Made by a program: the position numbers and the translations under genes
Shown: piece by piece, positions 8,150-16,200 of the stretch
Layout: the number at the start of each line of letters is the position of its first letter
Position numbering within the stretch: the first letter of the stretch is position 1
The notes under the pieces: generated by a model
The model's input: only the letters and a program-made list of their open reading frames with translations
Told to the model about the DNA's origin: nothing
The model's database searches: none
Assembly: GCA_964390805.1 (NCBI GenBank)
Contig: CAYMKL010000008.1
Span: 19,498 to 83,497 of the forward strand
Direction of reading: 5' to 3'
Length of the DNA: 64,000 bases
Source of the DNA: CAYMKL01 sp964390805
Lineage (GTDB): Bacteria; Chloroflexota; Anaerolineae; VGOG01

Positions 8150-8178
8150 ATTATACACGAAACCGGCGCGTCTGTCAA
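8150..8178 (-). promoter_or_regulatory. Promoter of the riboswitch-matrixin unit
   Basis: Minus-strand TTGACA (8178-8173), 17-bp spacer, consensus TATAAT (8155-8150). Only 42 bp separate it from the stop of the preceding gene, so this is an internal promoter of the cluster. Confidence 0.9.
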
Positions 8179-8219
8179 GGGTAGACGAAGTGAAATGCGT
8201 TAAGATCGAGTTAAGGTGA

Positions 8220-11200
8220 TCAGTGCAGTGCGAGGGGCAGCAGTTGAGGTCGCCGCAGATGCGACTCCAGCACTGCGACGTGTCCATCCCGCGTCTCAAT
8301 GGGAATCTCTTGCGGGACCGTGTTCAGCACTTGCACTTTCTGCAGGTGGAGATTGCTTTCTCCCACGGCCTGGGGTGAGAGGGAGACCGTAGCCAGCACG
8401 CCCGACCCGTCCGGCCCTGCCGGCTCACCGAAGCTGAGAGCGCCAAAGGTGACCGTGCCCGCCTCGTTGTTGATGTGGGGGCCGAGGGGGCTGACGTTGC
8501 GTCCCGTGCTTCCCAGGAAGGAGCTCAACTCTGATGTGGCCACGTGCACGATGGTCGGGGAGAAGACCAGGGTGAACTGGAAGCCCCCCAGGTCCACCAC
8601 GTTGGAGATGGCCACGTCAATGGTGAAGGGGCCTGCGTTGAGGTAGGCCGTCTGCTCCGGCGGGTCAATCCAGACGACGGTGGTGGTGGGCGTTGGCGTG
8701 CTGGTTGGCGTGTCGGTGGGTGTCGGCGTGTTAGTTGGCGTATTGGTTATCGTGGGCGTTGGCGTGCTGGTTGGCGTGTCGGTGGGCGTCGGCGTGTTAG
8801 TTGGCGTATTGGTTATCGTGGGCGTTGGTGTGCTGGTAGGCGTGCTGGTAGGCGTGCCAGTTGGGGTTGGCGTGGGGCCTGTGACGCACATCTTGTCCAC
8901 GTCAATGAAGCCGTCGCCCACGACTTCGATGCAGAAGGTGTGGGTTCCCTGTGGGACGACGTATTCTCTAACCACCTGCCACTGCAAGGTGGGGGAGTAG
9001 TTGTTGACCGTGTCCACCAGAGAGCCATCTACGTAGACGTTGGCATGGCCACGGCTGGAGTAGGTCAGGGTGTACCAGTGGACGTCGTTTCCCTCGAAGG
9101 TGAGGCAGGCAGTGGCCCCGGCCGATTTGGACTTGGCGAAGCTGCCCCCGCTGGCGTAGGAGCTACTGCTGGTGCTCCAGGGGCCATCGAAGACGATGCT
9201 GGGGTCACTGTTCTCGTAGCAGCCGACAGGTACCGGTGTGGGGCCCGACGTTGGGGTGATAGTGGGCGTGCTGGTAGGCGTCGGCGAGCCGATTGGTGTT
9301 GGGGTGATAGTAGGCGTGCTGGTAGGCGTCGGCGAGCCGATTGGTGTTGGGGTGATAGTAGGTGTGCTGGTGGGCGTCGGCGTTCCGATTGGTGTTGGGG
9401 TGATAGTAGGCGTGCTGGTAGGCGTCGGCGTTCCGATTGGTGTTGGGGTGATAGTAGGCGTGCTGGTAGGCGTCGGCGTGACCGTTGGCGTGGGCCCTGT
9501 GACGCACATCTTGTCCACGTCAATGAAGCCGTCACCCACGACTTCGATGCAAAGGGTGTGCGTTCCCTGTGGGACGATGTATTCTCTCATCACTTGCCAA
9601 ACCAGGGTGGGGGAGTAGTTGTCCACGGTTTCCACCAGAGCGCCGTCAATGTAGACGTTGGCATGGCCACGGCTGGAGTAGGTCAGGGTGTACCAGTGGA
9701 CGTCGCTTCCCTCGAAGGTGAGGCAGGCAGTGGCCTCGGCCGACTTGGACTTGGCGAAGCTGCCACCGCTGGCGTAGGAGCTACTGCTGGTGCTCCAGGT
9801 GCCGCTGAATACGATGCTGGGGTCGCTGTTCTCGTAGCAGCCGACAGGTACCGGTGGGGGGCCCGACGTGGGGGTGATGGTGGGCGTATCCGTTGGCGTC
9901 GGCGTGCCGATTGGCGTTGGGGTGATAGTGGGCGTGCTGGTGGGCGTTGGCGTGCTGGTTGGCGTTGGGGTGATAGTGGGCGTGCTGGTGGGCGTCGGCG
10001 AGCCGATTGGCGTTGGGGTGATAGTGGGCGTGCTGGTGGGGGTTGGCGAGCCGATTGGTGTTGGGGTGATAGTGGGCGTGCTGGTAGGCGTCGGCGTGAC
10101 CGTTGGCGTGGGCCCTGTGACGCAGATCTTGTCCACGTCAATGAAGCCGTCACCCACGACTTCGATGCAGAGGGTGTGGGTTCCCTGTGGGACGATGTAT
10201 TCTCTCACCACTTGCCAAACCAGGGTGGGGGAGTAGTTGTTGACCGTGTCCACCAGAGCGCCGTCAATGTAGACTTTGGCATGGCCACGGCTGGAGTAGG
10301 TCAGGGTGTACCAGTGGACGTCGCTTCCCTCGAAGGTGAGGCAGGCAGTGGCCTCGGCCGACTTGGACTTGGCGAAGCTGCCACCGCTGGCGTAGGAGCT
10401 ACTGCTGGTGCTCCAGGTGCCGCTGAATACGATGCTGGGGTCGCTGTTCTCGTAGCAGCCGACAGGTACCGGTGTGGGGCCAGGCGTTGATGTGATGGTG
10501 GGCGTATCCGTTGGCGTCGGCGTGCCGATGGGTGTCTGAGTGCTGGTGGGTGTGTCGGTCGGTGTTGGTGTGATGGTCGGCGTGTCGGTCGGTGTTGATG
10601 TGTTCGTCGGTGTATGGGTAGGGGTAGGAATCTCTGCCGCTGAGATCGCGATAGCGTACTCAACTTCGGTCTGGATTTCTGACGTCGTATAGGCATGTAA
10701 TGCCTGTTCTGGCCCGTATTGCTCGGGGAGAATCCGGGGGACGTTCTGGCCCATGAAAACTTCAATAACCTCGAGACTCCCGGCGTAATCGGCCGGGCCC
10801 CAAACCCCACCCGGACTATCAGTTTCCACAACGTGGTACAAGTCGTGGGAGATGTTCCCTGCATCGTTGTGTACGTCGGATGAGTGACCAGGATTGTGTG
10901 GGATCAATATGCCATCTAGCACCTGCCCCGGCCAGCCCTCCTCAGCCCTATCGTAGAAAGGATCACTGAAGGCGACGAGGTGACTTTGCGAATTCACCCC
11001 TGCCGTAGTGACGTAGTGGCCACCCACGCGAACCCAGGCTTGCTCTTGATCCCATGCCCAGAAGCCCAAGAGCAGGATGACGTTCTCGCACCGCTCTACC
11101 TCGTACGCTACCCATTCAAAGGTAGGCTCCTTGACCAGCACAACCTCGTAGTTCTCATTGAGGCCGTGGTCGGTGAGAACCTGCAGAATGGCATCGTACA

Positions 11201-12077
11201 TGTCGGTCGGGTAGGTGCCCAGATGTGGGATACCAGTCCGCTGCCCATTGGCGTCCATCAGGTAGGCCAAGTCCTCAACGAATGGGGGCAGATTCAATGG
11301 ATCGTGGTCATCCCACTGATCGGGGCTATAGGATTGCACCAGGGGATAGTGATCGTTGATTGCCGGTGGAAACACCGGGTCAGGCTCCATCTTCGAGTCG
11401 AGCCACCACAAGCAGTTAGCCACCGCGAGCGGGCCGCAGTGGGTCCAGTCTTCTGGCCCAGAGTACCACCACTCATCTTGCTTCTGATCGAAGTCAGGCG
11501 CCCCGCTGAGGGCGTAGTCAGCCCAGTCTCCGGGTTTCCAGTAGGGTGTTGGCGTGATGGTAGGCGTGTGCGTGGGTGTGGGGCCTGTGGCGCACATCTT
11601 GTCCACGTCAATGAAGCCGTCGCCCACGACTTCGATGCAGAAGGTGTGGGTTCCCTGTGGGACGACGTATTCTCTAACCACCTGCCACTGCAAGGTGGGG
11701 GAGTAGTTGTTGACCGTGTCCACCAGAGAGCCATCTACGTAGACGTTGGCGTGTCCTCGGCTGGAGTAGGTGAGGGTGTACCAGTGGACGTCGCTTCCCT
11801 CAAAGGTGAGGCAGGCGGTGGCTCCCGCCGATCTGGACCTGGCGAAGCTGCCACCGCTGGCGTAGGAGCTGCTGCTGGTGCTCCAGGAGCCGCTGAAGAC
11901 GATGCTGGGGTCGGTGTTCTCGTAGCAGCCGATACCCACCGCTGTGGGCGTAGGTGTCGGGGTAGTAGTCTCCTGATACGCCGTCTCTGCCATGACTGCC
12001 TGACCCTCCGGCAGCATAGCGAGGATGAGCAGGATGCCGATCAGCAGCCCCATCAGGGCAATCCATCTGTACCTCAT
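8220..12077 (-). CDS. Secreted C39-like peptidase with four repeated modules and a cohesin
   Basis: 1285 residues from the ATG at 12077 (AGGAGG 6 nt upstream; the TTG one codon earlier is less likely). Signal peptide 1-31. Module 1 at about 44-162 is a beta-sandwich of the CYENxDPSIVFSGxWSTSSSS type ending in EVVGDGFIDVDKMC, probably a carbohydrate- or surface-binding unit. A C39-type papain-fold peptidase follows at about 172-440, with Cys in THCGPLAVANC, His in VGGHYVTTAG and Asp in AFSDPFYD. Modules 2, 3 and 4 (about 536-655, 744-862, 949-1069) are nearly identical to module 1 and are joined by 16-residue Pro-Thr repeats. A cohesin-like domain ends the protein (about 1132-1268), closely related to that of the 2059-4701 protein. 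The last residues read out of frame through the beginning of a dockerin, so the dockerin has apparently been lost. Confidence 0.8.
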   Translation of the reverse strand: MRYRWIALMGLLIGILLILAMLPEGQAVMAETAYQETTTPTPTPTAVGIGCYENTDPSIVFSGSWSTSSSSYASGGSFARSRSAGATACLTFEGSDVHWYTLTYSSRGHANVYVDGSLVDTVNNYSPTLQWQVVREYVVPQGTHTFCIEVVGDGFIDVDKMCATGPTPTHTPTITPTPYWKPGDWADYALSGAPDFDQKQDEWWYSGPEDWTHCGPLAVANCLWWLDSKMEPDPVFPPAINDHYPLVQSYSPDQWDDHDPLNLPPFVEDLAYLMDANGQRTGIPHLGTYPTDMYDAILQVLTDHGLNENYEVVLVKEPTFEWVAYEVERCENVILLLGFWAWDQEQAWVRVGGHYVTTAGVNSQSHLVAFSDPFYDRAEEGWPGQVLDGILIPHNPGHSSDVHNDAGNISHDLYHVVETDSPGGVWGPADYAGSLEVIEVFMGQNVPRILPEQYGPEQALHAYTTSEIQTEVEYAIAISAAEIPTPTHTPTNTSTPTDTPTITPTPTDTPTSTQTPIGTPTPTDTPTITSTPGPTPVPVGCYENSDPSIVFSGTWSTSSSSYASGGSFAKSKSAEATACLTFEGSDVHWYTLTYSSRGHAKVYIDGALVDTVNNYSPTLVWQVVREYIVPQGTHTLCIEVVGDGFIDVDKICVTGPTPTVTPTPTSTPTITPTPIGSPTPTSTPTITPTPIGSPTPTSTPTITPTPTSTPTPTSTPTITPTPIGTPTPTDTPTITPTSGPPPVPVGCYENSDPSIVFSGTWSTSSSSYASGGSFAKSKSAEATACLTFEGSDVHWYTLTYSSRGHANVYIDGALVETVDNYSPTLVWQVMREYIVPQGTHTLCIEVVGDGFIDVDKMCVTGPTPTVTPTPTSTPTITPTPIGTPTPTSTPTITPTPIGTPTPTSTPTITPTPIGSPTPTSTPTITPTPIGSPTPTSTPTITPTSGPTPVPVGCYENSDPSIVFDGPWSTSSSSYASGGSFAKSKSAGATACLTFEGNDVHWYTLTYSSRGHANVYVDGSLVDTVNNYSPTLQWQVVREYVVPQGTHTFCIEVVGDGFIDVDKMCVTGPTPTPTGTPTSTPTSTPTPTITNTPTNTPTPTDTPTSTPTPTITNTPTNTPTPTDTPTSTPTPTTTVVWIDPPEQTAYLNAGPFTIDVAISNVVDLGGFQFTLVFSPTIVHVATSELSSFLGSTGRNVSPLGPHINNEAGTVTFGALSFGEPAGPDGSGVLATVSLSPQAVGESNLHLQKVQVLNTVPQEIPIETRDGHVAVLESHLRRPQLLPLALH
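8225..8257 (-). pseudogene. Dockerin remnant at the end of the cohesin gene
   Basis: In the frame adjacent to the cohesin ORF the bases encode ICGDLNC (GDLNC at 8254-8240), the way dockerins start elsewhere in this cluster. No calcium loop or HWGETC follows. The relative 2059-4701 has an intact dockerin at exactly this place. Confidence 0.6.
8880..11945 (-). repeat. Four near-identical module repeats and 48-bp linker repeats
   Basis: Module-coding units of about 350 bp lie at roughly 8880-9235, 9505-9850, 10131-10480 and 11583-11945 and differ by only a few bases. The linkers between modules 2-3 and 3-4 are tandem 48-bp units (16 codons, PTPTSTPTITPTPIGS-like), clearest at about 9240-9480 and 9890-10100. 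Such arrays can shrink or grow by recombination. Confidence 0.85.
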
Positions 12078-12141
12078 CAATGTCCTCCTATGCCCCCCAT
12101 TTTACCACAAACAGCGCGATTTGTCATCTTGGCATGTTTGA

Positions 12142-12849
12142 TCAGCCTGCTCGCTTGAGGCGTAGGATAGACCCAACCAGGATGGCTATAGCCAGAGCAA
12201 CCAGCACCAGGGCGGGCACGGTCCAGTTGGAAGAGCCTGTGGATGTAGCCGACGGCAGCGCGGTTGCCGCCGGAGCAGGTGTGTCCACCACTTCAGGTGT
12301 ACTCATTGCCATGGGGGTGGTTGTGGCTACAGGCCCCGCTGTGCCTCTCACGACGACCCGACCGCCTTCCACCGTGACTCGCTGAGCACCAGCCGCAGTG
12401 TCCAATATCTGGACCTCCCGCAGATCCAGGGCGGTGTTGCCCTCCCCGTGGGCGACACAGGTGATGGTGGCTAAGACACCCGCGCCGCTGGGTCCCGGCC
12501 CGTTCCCGTAGCTGATGGCCCCAAAGGTCAGCTTACCTTCCACATTGTTCACTTCAGGCCCCACGCCGACCGCGGAGTTTCCCGTGCTCTCCAGGAAGCC
12601 GCCCAGGGCTGCCTCCGTCACTTGCAGGATGGATGGGTCGTAGGCTAGATCGAACTGGAAAGCCGCCAGGTTGTTGGCTTCCTCGACCATCACTTCTATG
12701 ACGAAGGTCTCATTCAGGCCCACCACCAAGTCTGCCGGCTCTATCCTCAGCCTGGTGTCGGGTGCCAGGGCGCCTACCTCAGGAACACCCACTTGGATCA
12801 GGATCAGGGTGAACAGGCATAAGACGATAAGTTGCTTGTTTTTATACAT
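12142..12849 (-). CDS. Small membrane-anchored cohesin protein
   Basis: 235 residues; ATG at 12849, GGGAGGG 8 nt upstream. Signal peptide 1-27, cohesin-like domain about 30-165 (AFQFDLAYDPSIL, LESTGNS, GAGVLATITC), a short Pro/Ala/Thr linker of about 35 residues, a C-terminal transmembrane helix (about 208-228) and basic tail RLKRAG. It is a short-armed version of the 5039-6166 anchor: same cohesin class, much shorter spacer. It would hold one dockerin protein close to the membrane. It lies 64 bp upstream of the C39-cohesin gene and is probably co-transcribed with it. Confidence 0.85.
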   Translation of the reverse strand: MYKNKQLIVLCLFTLILIQVGVPEVGALAPDTRLRIEPADLVVGLNETFVIEVMVEEANNLAAFQFDLAYDPSILQVTEAALGGFLESTGNSAVGVGPEVNNVEGKLTFGAISYGNGPGPSGAGVLATITCVAHGEGNTALDLREVQILDTAAGAQRVTVEGGRVVVRGTAGPVATTTPMAMSTPEVVDTPAPAATALPSATSTGSSNWTVPALVLVALAIAILVGSILRLKRAG

Positions 12850-12879
12850 TGTGGTTTCCCTCCCATACCGTACGAGTAT

Positions 12880-13244
12880 TCTCGGCCATCAACGTCATCA
12901 AGTTGAGCGCCGCCGGTCGAGTAGCGGCTTGGGTCGAGGCGGGCAAAGACCGCCCGTGGCCGAAGGCGTATCGAAACCAGCGTATGCTTCGACAGGCTCA
13001 GCACGGCGTCGAGACCAAGACGCGGCTCATGCAATGTGAGATGCACTGCAAAGCCGCTCGCGTGGCCTCGATACGGTCTTCCCAGACCTACTCGGCCGAC
13101 GCTCGCTCCCTTATCTTAATGACATTGGATTGCCGGCCTATTCGATTTGTCTGGTGATGTATCAGTGGCCGGCACGCGCCAAGCGGCATCGCCAATAGGT
13201 TTTCAGCCGGCCACGTGGGTGATTCTGTAACTGGCTAGCCAGTT
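12880..13244. repeat. Repeat-filled intergenic region
   Basis: The 405-bp gap (12850-13254) between the RHS gene and the small cohesin gene holds pieces of the scattered repeats: a TTCGACAGGCTCAGCACG copy at about 12988-13005, TCGATACG-type arms near 12965 and 13068, and TACTCGGCCGACGCTCGC at about 13089-13106. A perfect 16-bp palindrome, AACTGGCTAGCCAGTT (13229-13244), lies 11 bp past the RHS stop codon. I see no gene and no strong promoter; TTGATG with a 17-bp spacer and TACTCG near 12870-12900 on the minus strand is a weak candidate. Confidence 0.55.
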
Positions 13245-13254
13245 CCCTGAAGTG

Positions 13255-16200
13255 CTACCGCCGCAGGCGTTGCCGTTCCTTCTCGTGCAATAACCTCACC
13301 ATCTCGAGGAAAGGCTCCGGGTATTCAAAAGCACCTTCCCACCCAGGCTTCTTGATTTCTCTAGCTGCTATCGGATCATGCTTGACCATCCATTTCAGAA
13401 ATTTGATTTGAAGTCTCCGAATTCTAGCTGCTCTCCTCCTGTTAGCCTCGATCTCTTCTTTTTCTTCCCTATAGTCCCTCAACAACTCCTCGTAATCCTG
13501 TCTACGTCTTTCTTCCTCCTGTCTACGTCTTTCTTCCTCACGCCTCCTGAGAATCTCGTTTACCAAGGGCCGAATTCTTTCCGGCACAGTGCCTCTTCCC
13601 GGTATCCAGGGTATCGTGTCTCGTCCCGAAAATAGCCACCTCATATATTCGTACTCACCTGTCTCAGGATCGTAACGGGTGGTCCCCCTCTCTATTCCCG
13701 GCCATAGGATCCTAGCCTCAAGATCTGCATAGCGTTCGGCTGTCCACTCTAGCGTACCTTGTGGGTCCCCCGCCTTCTCCGCGGCGTACTCTGCCATGAA
13801 GGCTGCCATTTCTGCGGCTGTCTCAGTTGACCAACCTTTCGCGCCTTGAGGGTCCATGTACATCAGCGGGTTCTGGTAGGCGTACTGGTAGGGGTTCAGG
13901 CTCTGGGGATCGGCCAACGCCGGCCAGACCGGGTCGCGGGTCAGGAAACGGGCCGTAGCCGGGTCGTAGGTGCGGGCGCGCATGTCGTACAGACCGCCCA
14001 CCGACTCCCGGCGCACGCCGTAGCGCCCCACGTAGGTGAAGGGCTGGTCGCTGGCGCCGTCGTGGCCCAGCAGTACCCCGTAAGGATCGTAGGCATAGGC
14101 GTCGGTGACGCTTCCCGTACCGTCGGTCAGGAACAAAGTCGAGCCCACCCGGTCGAAGTGGTAGAAGCGCACCTCGTTGGTGGTCGGGTCTATCGAATAG
14201 AGCAGGCTGCCACCGGGGGTGTAGACGTAGAAGTCTTTGTAGCCGCTCTTCAGAAACCGGGTTTCTCCGAGAAACCCGGTTTCTTCCATCTCTGCCACAA
14301 TCGGCGCCAGGCGCAGGGCGTAGTTGTGGTAGTAGGTGGTGGTCGTGCCGGCCCCTTCGACTCCGCTCAGGGCAAGCACGGTGCGGGTGCGCAAGTCGTC
14401 CAGGCCGTTGTAGCTGAGATCGGCCGTCTGGCCATCCGCCGTGATGGAGGTCAGCCGGTTCGCCCCGTCGTAGGTGAGGGCCGTGTTCGGTGCCGCGGTC
14501 TGGCGGCCACGGGTGTCGTAGGCGTAGCCGGGGCTGTTGATCTGGCTGGCGTCGTCGTAGGACAAGTTGCCAACTTGTCCTACAGGCGGCAGATCCAGGG
14601 GCAGGGTGCGCACGACCTGGGTCGGTTCCCCCTCGGCGTTGAGGGTGTACTGCTGGTTGGCCAGTCCTGAGCCTGCCGAAGGACCATCCTGGATGCGCGT
14701 CACCCGGCCGGCGTCGTCGTAGGTGAAGGTGGTGCCCACGCCGTTGGAGCGGGTGACCCCGGTCAGCCGGCTATCATCGTCGTAGGCGAAGGTCAGCCAG
14801 GCGTTAGCCAGGTTGTCTTCCACACGGATGAGCAGGTCCCGCTCGTCGTAGGTGTAGGTCACCGTTGCCTGGCCATCGTAGGTCACCGTCTTGAGCCGTT
14901 GCCCATCGTCGTAGGTGGCGCCAAAGGCGGCGCTGCCGTCCTGGCTGTTGATCACGTCGCCCCGTTCGTCGTAGGTCAGGCTGATCTGGTCCGCCGTCAG
15001 CAGCCGGCCGGCGTCGTCGTAGGTGTAGTTCAGCGTCGGGCCACCGGGGTAGGCGATCTGGGTGACCTGGCTGGCGTCGTCGTAGGTGTAGCTCGTGGTG
15101 CTGGTGTCCTGATAGGTGACCTGCACCAGCCGACCCTGCGCATCGTAGTCGTAGGCCCACCCGTTGGTCAGGGGGTCCGTGTGCGCGGTTCGCCGGCCCA
15201 TGGGCGAGTATGCGAATGTCCACACCTTGCCCCGCAGATCGGCGATATCAGTCAGCCGGCCCAGATCGTTGCGGGTGTAAGTGGCCGTGCCGATGACCGG
15301 TTGGGCGACCGAGAGCAGCCGGCCAGCGTCGTCGTAGCCATAGTCCGTGGTGCGGTCCTCCCGATCCGTGGTCGCGGTCAGCCGGCCCAGCTCATCGTAG
15401 GTGAAGGTGGTCGCTGCGCCCAGCGGGTCGGTGATGGCCGTGGTGTAGCCCAGCTTGTCACTCTGGTAAGCCGTGGTGTAGCCCTGGGGCGTGCTGGTGG
15501 CCGTGGGCACCCCCTCGTCGTCGTACGTCGTCGTCCAGGTATTGCTCAGCGGGTCCGTGACCCCGATCAGCCAGCCCCGGGCGTCGTACGCGTAGGTCCA
15601 GGTGTGGTCGTTGCGGTCGGTGATGGAGGCCAGCCGGCCCAGTTCGTCGTACGCCAACTCTTCCACCTGCCCCGCCGCGTCGCTAATCGCATCCACGCGA
15701 TCCATCAGGTCGTACCCGTGGCCGATGGTCTCACTCAGCGCGTTGGTGGATGTGATCACGTTGCCGTTGCCATCATAGCTGAACTGCGTGACGCGATCCA
15801 GCTCGTCGGTGACGCTCAGCAGCCGATCGTTGAGATCGTAGCTGAAGTGCACGGCATTGTCGTTGTAGCCTTGCACAGCAGCCGGGGCGGTGCCCGGCTG
15901 TGCCCTGTGCCCCGCCTGGCTTGTGCTCCCTCCAGCGGCTGACGTGGCACTCGCCGGGTGGGTGATGCGATTCAGCCGCATGAAGGTGTCATAGCCATAG
16001 GTGGTGACACCCAGGTCCGAGTCGGTGCTGCTCGCCAGGGTCCCGTCGGCGTCGTAGGTGTAGGTGGTCACGCCCGCCTCTGGGTTGGTCACGCTCTGCG
16101 GCTGCCCCAGCGCGTTGTAGGTGAAGGTCCACACCTTGTCCAACCGGTCGGTGTGGCTCAGCACATTGCCGGACTCGTCGTGCGTGAAGTGCTCGTCGGT

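Noticed and set aside
9240..9480. CRISPR-like regular repeats
   Set aside because: The 48-bp units are contiguous, in frame, encode a Pro-Thr linker and have no unique spacers or cas genes nearby.
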